From: Boswellia sacra
Lineage: Eukaryota > Streptophyta > Magnoliopsida > Sapindales > Burseraceae
DNA: 64,000 bases
Direction: 5' to 3'
NCBI GenBank assembly: GCA_013180625.2
Contig: SNVD02013703.1
Location: 19,469-83,468, forward strand
The notes below the pieces were generated by a model that saw only the letters and a program-made list of their open reading frames with translations, was not told the origin of the DNA and did not search any database. Position numbers and translations under genes: made by a program. This document shows positions 34,010-45,654 of the stretch, one piece after another (the first letter of the stretch is position 1; every line of letters starts with the position of its first letter).

Positions 34010-36629
34010 TTTATATAAAGTAGTGCTATTGGCTCCTACTAGTGGATATCTAAAGAAACCCCGTATCTAAATATACCACAATAAAAAATTATTTATAAAT
34101 TTTAATACTTATAATACATCATTTAATTAAAAAATAACATATTTTCTTTCTTTTCTTTACGCCATTAATACAGAGCTGCCACATAACTAAATACACCCCA
34201 TCTGAACAATTTCAACTCCTATACCATCTTTCTTCTTCTAGTCTTTGCAATAAGCTAATATTATGTATCTTCTAATATCTCTGTTGTTGCATTATTAATA
34301 AAGAACACCGGCACAGTCAAACAAATATCACAAATGTATTTAAAAGCTTTTTGAACCAAATTGATAAACTGCAATAAGAAGACGTCGAGTTTTAGCTTTC
34401 AAAGAAGTGGTATTAGTTATTAGGTCGAGATTACTTAACTCATCAAGGTTTTCTTTTGCTGCACCTTGTTCTTTCCCCTTAACTTGCATTCTCACTCTAA
34501 CAAGGTAAAGCAACATGATCATAGTTAAAAAGTGTCAATGGTGAACACTAATGAATCAAAACCTCCATATGGGTTCTAGTCATTTGTGCGAGAGGCACAT
34601 GTCTATAAATATAGGCTAACAATTTCTAGCAAGATTTAAAGACATTTTTTTAATATAAAAGGGATTTATGCAAACTATTAACATCTTGAGTTTCGCAGAT
34701 CATCAAGAAGTATTTCAATTTTATATGTTAAGATAATCAAGAAAATGGGGTGCAAAAGGATTCTCGTTTAAAAAAAAAAGAAAAACCAAATGTGGTTCGA
34801 TTTAGTCACGTTTGGTTTCAAAGTTATTTTGGCTGAGGACAACTATGCAATTAAGAAAGCTAATGAAAATGGGGTTTCTTCAGATTTCATCTGGCGTGCG
34901 AATAACATCAATCTTTTGCAAAAATCAAGTCCATTTATGGGTCAGCCCATAAATTTACAGATTTAACGCTTTAAGCTAAGGTCATCTAGTAGGTGAATGT
35001 GTTAGACTAGACGTAAGCGAAGCCCATCTCGGGCTCTAATAACCCAAACAGTTTGAGAATTGAAGTCAAGCATATTTCATCATTTTTATTTGGAGCCTTG
35101 TTCTTTAACATTTGTATTGAGGGCCATTCCATGGAAATCCCAGTATCAATAATATGAACTTTAGTTATCATTGGATTAAATAATAAAATCTTGACCCTTG
35201 ATTATGTATAAAAATCAGATAACTTATAATAGTTTATTTGTATCTATTATTCAGGTTACAGGTAAGATTTATAAAAAAAAAATATTTAATTTTTTTAATT
35301 ATGAAAAAAGCTTTAAAAAATAATGTAATATAGGAGTCTTAAAAAAAATTCGATAGCTACATACTACAACCACGACGAAAACTCCGAGTAAACATGCTTA
35401 CAACAAACTATTTAAGTCTTTTTTATTACATACTATATTAATAATGATGTTAAAATGTATTATTACTTATAAATTATTAATTGATAATCTTTCAAATAAT
35501 TGATAATACAATTAAATAATTTTCAATAGTATGTTGATTTAATTTCAATCTAATAACAATAATATGATTGACATATGCCTATTAATTGACATTATATACA
35601 TATGAAACATTAATAATTGAATTAATTAATTTAAATTATGATAAATCATTTTAAGGCTATAAGAATATTGTTCTTACCATATTTCTATTTACATCTTTAT
35701 AATATAATATATTGATTGTATTAGAGGTATGCATTTTAAAAACAGTCTTACTAATTAGTAATTAATGAACTATATTAAAATGGTATTATAAAAATTTAAT
35801 TACTGTAGCATACAAAGATTTTATTTTGTCATTATAACATGAATGAATTGATTTTACTATTCTAAAAGGATCATAATTATTAATTAACATGTGACTTTTA
35901 TCAAAATTTTTGTATTGATTGTAAAATCACAAAGAATTCATATATATATATATATATGTATGTATATAAGAAGTTTAACAAATATAACCTCGAAAACCAA
36001 TAGTAGTCCTAAAATTCTAAAAATTTGTAGATAAACCCCTGTACCCTTAGGGGCAGGGCGGGGTGGCAGGTCTAGACCCGCCCGAGACAGCAGAACTTCA
36101 GTCCAGCCCTGCTCCTTTCCTCCAAGGCACAACAGAACCCCAAACTCGTCGGGTCAAGTTACTATTCCTACCATTATTCCCTTGCTCTCTACTAGAACCT
36201 TTTTGCTCCAGATCCCTACCAGGTCCTCTCCTCCGAGGGCCTTAATTTTTTAGTTAATTAACTTTTAACTTTATGATTGCCTATTAGAAAATATGATTTT
36301 GAATATGAAAAAATTTAAGAAAAAAAGATTTGAAAAATTAGTTGAATCGTAAATAGGGTTCTTGTTAAATTGCCAAAAACAATTTTAAAAAAAAAGATGT
36401 CAATAAATTATAGTATTGAGCAATTATTAGCAACACAATCAATAAAAGAAACTATTAAAGAAAATAATAAATCTAACATAAATAAATATACAATACTATG
36501 AAAAAATTTAAGATCGTAACGAAATTTGGTTAATAATTTTATATATTAAATATGGAGTCTATTGTGTTAATTAAGCCGGCACTGCAAAGCATGATGAAGG
36601 GAGATACAAATTACAGGCCTCTGACATAC
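34010..36629. other. AT-rich intergenic DNA, no gene recognised
   Basis: Mostly AT-rich. It has an (AT)n tract at about 35940-35957 and a distinctly GC-richer patch at 36035-36240 without recognisable protein similarity. Short open frames here carry no family motif. Confidence 0.55.
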
Positions 36630-36779
36630 CTGTCATCACACAATCTTTTAACATAGTCTGCTGGTGTAGCAGTTGTCCATAATAATGGAAGTACATTTTG
36701 GTAGATGATGATGGCTCAACTTCATCATCGAACTTGCTCTTCTTTCAATCTCAAACAACTCCATTTGGTAAAAGTGTTT
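36630..36779 (-). pseudogene. PRMT4: Isolated exon of a PRMT4/CARM1-like arginine methyltransferase gene
   Basis: The minus strand reads CTTCCAG|AAACAC at 36780/36779 and GATGACAG|GTATGT at 36630/36629, so a 150-bp block has an acceptor and a donor splice site. It encodes LLPNGVV, KKSKFDDEVEPSSSTK and MYFHYYGQLLHQQTMLKDC. This matches the segment just before the S-adenosylmethionine-binding domain in plant PRMT4 (CARM1) proteins, which methylate arginines of histone H3 and other nuclear proteins. Two in-frame TGA codons after LLPNGVV make it a pseudogene. Neighbouring exons were not found within 400 bp on either side. A poly(A)/poly(T) run at 36897-36914 lies in the upstream intron-like sequence. 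How the fragment was moved is unknown. Confidence 0.75.
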
Positions 36780-39700
36780 CTGGAAGAGGGGGGAAGAATC
36801 AGCATGTAACAATGCAAAACTGCAGGCAAACGTAAAGCAAGAAATAGACAAAACCAGATGAAAGTGTGGTAAAAATATGTTGGGATAAAAGAGTAAAAAA
36901 AAAAAAAAAAAAGAACCTGCAAACACACACAGACACAATCCTTTTCTTTTAGGTAAAAAATTGTAAAAATAAGATACAGTCAACCCCCCACCCACCTACC
37001 CACAGGCCCCAGTTCAAACAAATCATTGTTTGTTTGTCCAACGTCAAAATATGCAGCTCAGTCGGTTGCTAGGGCTTACTGCTGGGAGACTTGTGGTCCA
37101 TTAACATAGATCTGGTAGTACCCCCTTTTATGTTGTTTATTGGCATGCACGAGTCACAAGGTCAGGGCTATGTTCTGCTTCTACTAGCAAGATTTAAGGG
37201 TTTCACTTTTTTTTTTTTTTTTGGGTTGACATTTTTAGTAAAAGTCCTTCACCTATTTCTCAGCTGCCCTATCCCCTGTCTTTTATTTATGTATGATAAA
37301 ATTGCAATCTCAAATTTATTTATATTTAAATGACAAAAAAGTTACATGAAAACGCCAAAAACCCTCTACACATCCCATTTGCTATTTAAAAAAATTAAAT
37401 ATAAAATCACCCTAAAATGAAATTACTATTAAAGACTAAAAAGCAAAATTATTTTATTTTATTAAAATAAAAATAATAAAAGAATATATTTTTCTAAAAT
37501 TAAAATACTCTTTACGTGTATCCTTATTTTCTAAACCCTAATATTTTTTAGTACCAGGTACTTACATTGAATGTTACAATATAGAATATTTGCAAAGCAT
37601 ATTGATCCACAGGTCCAACCTATTTTAGTTTTTAAGAACTAATTAATTGCGAAGCAAATTGACTGACATATTAAGAATATGTATTTTAGTTTTATTCAAA
37701 ACTGATTCTTAGGTAATATATAACTCTTCCTATAATTTTGTTTTACACTTGTAAAAATTATTTCTTTATAGATAAAGCAAGCTTAGAGATGACGTAAAAG
37801 AGAAATTAAAAAAAAAAACTAATTGTCTAAGAAGAGAAGTGGATTTAGTTGAAAGCAAAAGCAAGTTCATCGATTAATTATCATAATTTTTAGGAATGTT
37901 AATTTTTAAATATAAATTATATTTATTAAATCCAATAAAGATATATGTGGTATTTAGAGGGGTTTATACGATAAAATTTAAATTTTAAAAATTGGATAAG
38001 GGACTTTTTAAGAAGAGTAGCTCTATTTAGCCACCGCTTTTTATCTCATCAAAACCCATCTTAATTTTAATTAAGGATAAAATGGTAATAAAAAAGTGTT
38101 AAATAAGGATGTTAATTAATTGACTTGATAAACTTGACAAAAGCTTTATTTTCCTCAGATAATTTCACCATACTCCAACCTTTTTCCTATATTTATCTTG
38201 TACCTGTCATTTTTATTTCTCTTTATTAACTCTATTTATCTACTTCGCCTGTCAATTGTTTCCTATTTCCACTCAAACTAATTAAAGTTTGTTTCTTTTT
38301 TCTTTTCTCATTTTCGATTTTGTTGCTTTGATGAAATTAACATGAAGAATCCTTCCAAGCTAGTATTATACAATCATTTTCTTAGCGTATTAATTGGAGT
38401 TGGCTTGTGTTCAACAAACGTAGAAGTTGCACAAAAATATTGAAAGATTAATAATTTCACTATTTTGTTTAATATTTTTATTCATAATCTTGGTAACAAC
38501 ACTCAAATATTCATTAAGACGAATAATTTTAAACATTCAAATTCAATCCCCACAGCAGAAACAATTACTTAAAGTTTGTATACAATGCCAAAGGAATTCA
38601 TTCATATAAATTCATCATATCTAATTGAGAAAATTTCTAACTTTATGTTCTTCTCTTTTATACGAAAATTAAGAAAATGTTAGTTTTTGTGAAGTGTGAA
38701 TATGAAAAATTAAATAATAAAAACAAAAAATAATTGATTAATATTAAAATCATAGAAGAGTTTTAAATTATTAATTAACTAATATAATATTTAAGAACTT
38801 CAATAGTAAAAAAAATATGAAAAACAAATTGATAGACATTATTAAAATATAATAACTAATTTAGCTTATTAGAATATTGAAGTAAGTATAAAATATTTTT
38901 TAAATTTAATATTGAGGATAAAAATAATTTATTATAAAGACGAATTTCTATAAGATTACTAGTATAACCGTATTAAATTTAGGGTGGGGTTGGATGAGAA
39001 AAAAGAAGCGGCCGGATAGAAGTGCTCTTTTAAGAATTGAGGTTTGCACAGAGGAGCATGCAGGGGCTGATTGATATAGGCCCCAACCAAAAGTTTTTAT
39101 TATTCTTAAAGGCGGATTTTGGCGGGTATTCGTATTCTTATAATGCTACAAATCTATCAGAAAAAGTCAAAAGATAATACCCCTCAACAAGTGCATAAAA
39201 GGTTCTTGTTTCATTTTCAAACAGTAAAGGTTGTGACTGGCCTACAATTGAAATTTGGTTTGAGAATTGGGTGTTTGAACTCATGCAATGCCAACGACAT
39301 TACACTTAAAAATTGGACCTCTAGCGACAAGCCAGCTAGTAGAAATAAATAAATCAATATATATGGCTAGCTCTAGATGATTCTAAACATAAATGTTATA
39401 AACAACCATTAATACTTACACCAAAAGGTCCAGCAATTCAGCCAATTCTAAAACAGTTGCAACTTCTTTTCTTGCCAATGACCTGAACGGGTGTTTCTGT
39501 TTCCACTTTTGGCTCAACTGTCTTGAGTGAATTTCCAGTCTCAGTTTAATACAAAATGGACAAAATTTGGCAATTTCCATTTCATCATGATGAAATCTAT
39601 TATTTTCTTAACAACTCTATCAGATCTGACTTCCCTTCTGTGAACTAGCTACTTGGCATTAATAGGGCTAGCTGGAGAATCTGCAATAAAAAATTTAAAG

Positions 39701-42700
39701 ACACTTAGAGATGACAAGGGATCAAGTTTGGTACATGCCCCATCTATTCATCTACTTAGGTACAGTTCGTTTTTTTCCACTTTTCACTTGACAATTTAAG
39801 TATTAAAATTTCAGTCCTTATTATTCTTTTCATTAACAATAATAGTCTTTAATTAATAGTCCTTAATCCTGAACAACACTAAAGTAATTACACATTATAT
39901 ATTGCTTGTCGAATCTTCTCTAATAAATTATATTTTCGATTCCGTCACTAATCAATTATTTGTAACAATTTAAGATGACTATTGTTAACTAGATATGTAT
40001 AATACAATACATAAAATATATTTCGAAAATTGTTGTGTTTGAAAAATAAAACAGGACGGCGGACCGTTGAGGTGGGACTCTTTGTCTTAATTATTAAACT
40101 ACCAACAACTAGGAGCAGTATTTATGTTTCTTCGAGAAGATTTCTTTTGACTCTTTTTTTTTTTAATTTCTTTTTAGCAATGACAGGTGTTTGTTAATCA
40201 GAGGAGCTTTTATATTCAAAAACCAAAAGTCATAACCCAATTTTAATTAGAATTGCTTTTGTAAACTCTATAACAAAACTCATATAATATTTCTTATTTA
40301 TTTATATACCATCACACCTTCGTTAAATAAGTAAATTTTATATAGTTATTACTCCAATCACTTCATAATATATTAGTTTATATGCAAGAATTTTGTATAA
40401 AAAAATTTGTGCGACTAACATTATTCTAATTAGAATCCCACTATTCATACAATTTTCTTTTTTTTCTATATAAATTCCTTTACAAGTTCATGTGGTATGA
40501 TATAATTAATTGGTAAAATATATAAAATTATAAATTAATAATAGTATTATTTAAAATTGATGATGAATCAATTATACCATATAAGTTTCTATAGATGAGT
40601 TTGTATGAAAAGTTGGGAGCTTTTAGTAGTTTTAAACATATTAATTTTGTCAAATCAAATCTAATCTAATTAAAAGTTCAATTATAAAATTTTTAATCTA
40701 ATCCATTTCAATCCAACACATGAAAAATAAAATCCAATAATCCGATCCAAATTAACTTGAAATTGAAATATTTTGAAATCTAATTTAATCCAATCAATCC
40801 AACAATATTTTATGCCGCTATACATTAGAATAAGTAAAAGAAAAGAAAAAGTAAATTTGGACGAATAAATTAAACAATAAAAGTATGATGAGTGTTAGAT
40901 ATTGAGTTTCTTAGTTAAAATATAAAGAATATTACTTATTTGAGAAAATGAAATCCAATCCAATTAATTAATAAAAACCGATTAAAATTTGATAGGTTTG
41001 ACTTGAATTAGTCTATTTGAGATTAGTTTGGATTTAAACAACCTATAATAAAGCTATAAATATAACACTATTTAAAAAAATACCAAAAATTGTCAAGTTG
41101 AAGAATAATTATAAGTTTTAGTCGCATTCTTTTTTTATTACTAATCAAGTTGGATGATAAGTGACAAATTTAAATAACCTTTTTTTCCCAAAAAAAAAAA
41201 AATCAGTCTTTGAACCATGAAATGAGTTATTGTATGTCAAATATTCTATCTCTCTGATAAGAATTTATTATATTACACTTAATTATTTACTTTGAAGAGT
41301 TTGGACCAATTCCCCAAAATTCAAAGTTAATTAAGTCAAGCTACTTTACTTTACTATATATTGGTTGACTTGAACACTGACTCGAGCACTATAACGACCA
41401 CGATATATACATGTATCAATATCACCACATGCGACATCCTAGTAAATACTATTGTACATTTTTCGGTTAATATGGATCCTGTTTAGTATCACTTTTTAAT
41501 TCTTTTTCTAGATTTAATTCGAAATATATATAAAGAAAAGACATTAATATTATTTCATGCTTATTTGAAAATGCATGCAGCATAATTTTCTGAAAACAAT
41601 ACTAGTATACATAAATTAGGAATACATAAAAATTATACATATATAAAACTATGAAGACACATAAAAGAAACTAATAAATATTTTTTACAATTGTAGAAAA
41701 TATGTTAACACAAATGTTTATCATATATTTAGCTTTTTATTAAGATACATGTTAACAAAACTCACATATATGTCTCTCATGGTATTTGCCTTAAAAAAAA
41801 ATATTTTGAATACTTGTCAAACAACTAAAAAACAATCTATTTCTAAGAAATTATTGGTTTATAAACATGGCGATTCGTGAAAGCAACTCAAAATAAATAG
41901 TTTTCTATCCCCTTTACAAGACTTTCTTGTTATATTTTAATTTCCTTCTAAAAAATTATCGAACGTACATAATAAATAGATTCAGAAAAGCCAATATCAT
42001 ATTTTTGAAAATTATAGTAACACAAACCCAACAAAAAAAAATTGAAAGATGAATATGAGTGGCAACGAGAGAAGATGAGAGAGTTTTGTTTTCATTGGTG
42101 GGTAGGTCTTGTTGCAATGAATTTTCAACAAGAAAAGAGAAAAATTTCAGAATGTAGAGACAAGTTTCTATAAAGCCATTAATGGTAGTGCTTTGTGTTT
42201 GTATTTTTCATTCTGAAGACTACGGATACGCCAGGTAACAGCATTATGTTGACACAGTTTAGTCTGTCATAACTAACATTTTATATTAAAGGCTGTGGTG
42301 TACCCTTCTTCACGGGTCAATGCTCAAATTTTGTCCTTTGAATGGTCCTTTTAGTTCCATTTACTCCAAGAGGAAGGGAAAAGTGGCAACAAATAACCTC
42401 AAATTAGATTATATATTAATCACAACAAAACCCAAATATAAGTTAGAGAGAAAGAGAGAGAGAGTCCAATATAATAAGAGGGACTTTTTCTTGCTAAAGA
42501 CAAGATCCAATAATTTGTCAATGGTTTATCAAGTTCAAACAACATAGACATAGGTAGGATCACATTCTTATAATCATCTCATTTGATAGGTCCTTAACAT
42601 GGGAGAAAAGATTTGCAAGAGAAGTTTATGGGTCATTTTTCTGATTTGATGTGCTTATCCTATTAAATGTTGACACATTATCATAAGCGGTTATTATAAT

Positions 42701-43085
42701 AAACTCTTGACTGAGAAAATAAGCTGAAAAAGGAGAAAAAGAGGTAAAAAATCACTGTTAAAAACCGAAATTTTAATTGTCATTTAACACATGAAAAATT
42801 TGAATAATCGAATACATATCGGCAACATAATAATGTGATATGCTAAGCTCTTAAGTAATTTCCTGAACATGGTGCATTAACTTTCCGTTTTACAAGCTGC
42901 TTGATACAATAAACCTCAATAACTTAATTAATGATGTTGGATCTATAAAAAATTATTATTTTACCGATCTTTTTTATTTATTGATAAATGTGTAATTATT
43001 AATATAATAAAATTTTTATTTTTTAATTATTTGTAATTTTTTATCAAGATTCATGTATATGTTATAAATAAAAAAAAATTAATCA
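36780..43085. other. Long AT-rich intergenic stretch
   Basis: No supported gene. It has homopolymer tracts (A at 36897-36914, T near 37209-37222), AATCCAATC-rich words at about 40640-40990 similar to 12500-12660, and a GA-rich run at about 42448-42466. A possible tRNA-like segment at about 39250-39345 on the minus strand (GAGTTCAAACACC as a weak B box) is too diverged to call. Confidence 0.5.
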
Positions 43086-43315
43086 ATGTGGTCAAAAGTT
43101 AATAAAGTACATGAAGTTATTTATGCTCTACGCTATAGAAATACAATTGATGTTAAGCACCTTTTAATTTATTCTCGTAAAAATGATGTAGCGATGGAAG
43201 CACCTACTAATGAAAAGATTATTAAAGGACTAATAGATATATCAACTAATTATGATCATTATCTAGATGATAGTTATGTTTTAGCATATGTTTTTCGAAA
43301 GAGGTCATTTTGTAA
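43086..43315 (+). pseudogene. Short protein-coding remnant, possibly Tigger/CENP-B-like transposase
   Basis: An open frame reads MWSKVNKVHEVIYALRYRN, TIDVKHLLIYSRKNDVAME and APTNEKIIKGLIDIS. The blocks YRN.(I/M)DV..LL.Y and E.EVAME.PT(D/N)E.II resemble, from memory, the C-terminal tail of plant Tigger-like (DDE_1/CENP-B type) transposases, downstream of the catalytic domain. No catalytic part is present. The frame runs into a SINE-like element at about 43316, which supplies its last ~60 codons. The family is uncertain; it could be another transposase. Confidence 0.3.
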
Positions 43316-43530
43316 CGACCGGACCCCTGTGATACGCTCCCAACAGGCTACAATCACACACAGTCCAGTATTGTCCGCTTTGGTACCCCTCGCTCGAGGC
43401 CCTCACGGTTTTGTCCACATCGGGGAACACGGTACGCTCCCGCTATTTATCCGTGTGGCGCCTCCCCCACTCGAACCCATGACCCATAGGTCATTGTAGT
43501 TCAACATGAGTACCATTCGGGCCGAGTAAC
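43316..43530 (-). mobile_element. GC-rich tRNA-derived SINE-like element
   Basis: Read on the minus strand from 43530: GGTTACTCGGCCCGAATGGT (box A-like zone), then about 45 bases later GGGTTCGAGTGGGG (box B), then a GC-rich body ending in GGGGTCCGGTCGTTAC. It is strikingly GC-rich against very AT-rich flanks, so it is clearly an insertion. No convincing target duplication was found and the ends are approximate. It differs from the SINE-like element at 13101-13290. Confidence 0.5.
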
Positions 43531-45654
43531 CTTAAATAACTATTTGTCATAACATTAAAAAATATATAATAAATATAGTGCATGCTTTGCGAAAAAATTA
43601 AAAAATTAAGGATGAGTTCAAGCTTAGTTTAAATAGACAGAAAAAAAACAAAAAAAAAAACTTATAGATGCATATTTTAAAAAAGAGCATAATTGAGAAA
43701 CTAGATGTTGTTAGGAAAAAATATCTTAATATTATGAATTTATATATTATTTATGCTATACATTTGATCAACTATTAATTTATTTTTTCGTTATGTCTAA
43801 AGGATTTAAAATAAAATTATTATCTATGCATTTAGCAGCCCAAGTCAAGATTGAAATATTTTATTTTTTAACCCAAATTATTAATTTGTGGAACATTCGT
43901 TTACGGAGGTTTGACTGTGGTTAGCTATCACTGGTTATTAAATGCACTCTCTTAATGGAATTCTCTCAATTAGCTGGAAAAGTTTCATGTAGTTTGTACA
44001 CTTAAGTAGATGAGAATTTGATTAATTTTTGTCGACTCGATATGTTGAGTGGGGCTCTCCTCAATTGCCATTATGTCTTTCACACATCTACCATAATTTA
44101 CTTAGGACTGCTGTTGGCTCAATCCATATTGAGTACTTTTTAGTTTTAATTAAACTAGGATTAATCTCATCTTTCTGTAGAATTTAGCATATGAAATCTC
44201 TCAATTATCTATATCTCTCCCTCTCACTCTTTGTTACCAGATCTTAGTAACTATCAATTTGTTTTGAAGCTGTGTGCCCTTTTGTTTTTTTCCCCTCAAT
44301 TAAACTCTTTTATTTGATAAAAGCTTATAAGTTTATCCCTTACTAATATTAAGGAAAGAAAACCATATAATTTTTAATGTTGTTTTTAATTTTATAATTT
44401 AGGTTTAGCGACTGTTTGGATTTGTGGAATTAAATATAATTTTAAAGTTCAAAGATCCATTCACAAAAATTTCGTTGAACACAAATTAAGTAATTCACAT
44501 TTAAAAGAAAAGATAGGGAGAAAATGGTTGGGAATTAGAAACAAATGGAAATAAATTTTGTGCATAGTTTCCATTTTGAATATCTATGCATTGCATAAAA
44601 GTTGACTTTATTAACAAAAAGCATTTGTAGTAGTACATATCTACTACTTGTATTTTAAGCTTCTTATAATGTAACTTTAGGCAGAATTTAAGATAACATT
44701 TTATTCAATAAGTAGAATGACTGGTAAACTATATTACACTTAAACACTTGGTTACCTTGAACAAGTAAACACTATATATGCAGAATTGGTAACTTGACAA
44801 CCTATTGGTGTACATTTGTGGAATTTTAAGTCTCAAAAAGAAATTTTTTTTCTTCCTTTTCAATAAATAAATTGAAGAATATATAGCACAACTTGTAAGA
44901 GCACCAGCGTGGAATGTCCCATCTCATTAGAAGGTGTAAAATTAAATGCCTTTACAAAAATTAAAAGCCGGTTTCAGTGTTGACAGCCAATAACCGATAG
45001 CAACATGGATTAATGGTAGGGATGGCTAGCTACAAGCCTACAAGACGAAATCATAGAAAACAAGAAAAGAAAATTGAGAGAACTCAGAAACATAGACTAA
45101 ACTAAACCAAACCAACCACTGCATATAATAATAAAGATAAAATGAATGTCATTGCATACTAAATTGGAGTTAAATTTAACCATATCTTTCCGTGTACAAC
45201 CAATCCAATGGCATAGCTTAGTAACAAGTTTAGTTAAGTAATCATCATCCATTGAAATATTACACACGTCCCCATTTTTCTAGGGTTATTTCAAATAAGG
45301 GTAGAGTAGTTACTGAAACAACGGCAGTGTCGATGTGTTTTTTTTTTTTTTTTTAATACATGGCAGATACATTAACACAAGAAAGGGGGTATGGGGTTTC
45401 TATATATGCAGATACATAATAATGGTAAATAAAGAAACCAAAAAAAAAACAGAGTAGACGGGAAGCCGGCCAGGTGGATACAATGGCCAAATTTAGAGAC
45501 CCAACTTATGAGAACAATGCATGCAGGAGAGGAGAGGGGATATGGAAGTAAATGCAAATCCCAGATGAATAATATGATGATGCTTTTAGCAAAGTAACTT
45601 AAACAAGCAAGGAGGAAAACCCATGAATCTGCTCGCCCTATTGTGGTTGTGGCC
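43531..45654. other. AT-rich intergenic DNA downstream of KCS
   Basis: No supported gene. A T-run lies at about 45341-45355. The 3' untranslated region and polyadenylation site of the minus-strand KCS gene should lie in the last few hundred bases before 45655, but no signal could be chosen with confidence. The longer frame at 45372-45809 is a shadow overlapping the KCS end. Confidence 0.5.

Noticed and set aside
36035..36245. GC-rich patch with a 60-codon plus-strand frame
   Set aside because: Proline-rich translation without family resemblance, no splice or promoter context; composition alone does not support a gene.
36648..36995. 115-codon minus-strand frame crossing the PRMT4-like exon
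   Set aside because: It reads through a poly(T) intron-like tract and uses the wrong frame in the exon, while the PRMT4-like frame is interrupted by stops.
39250..39345. Possible tRNA-like/SINE head on the minus strand
   Set aside because: Only a weak B-box-like word is present and the A box is not convincing at the expected distance.
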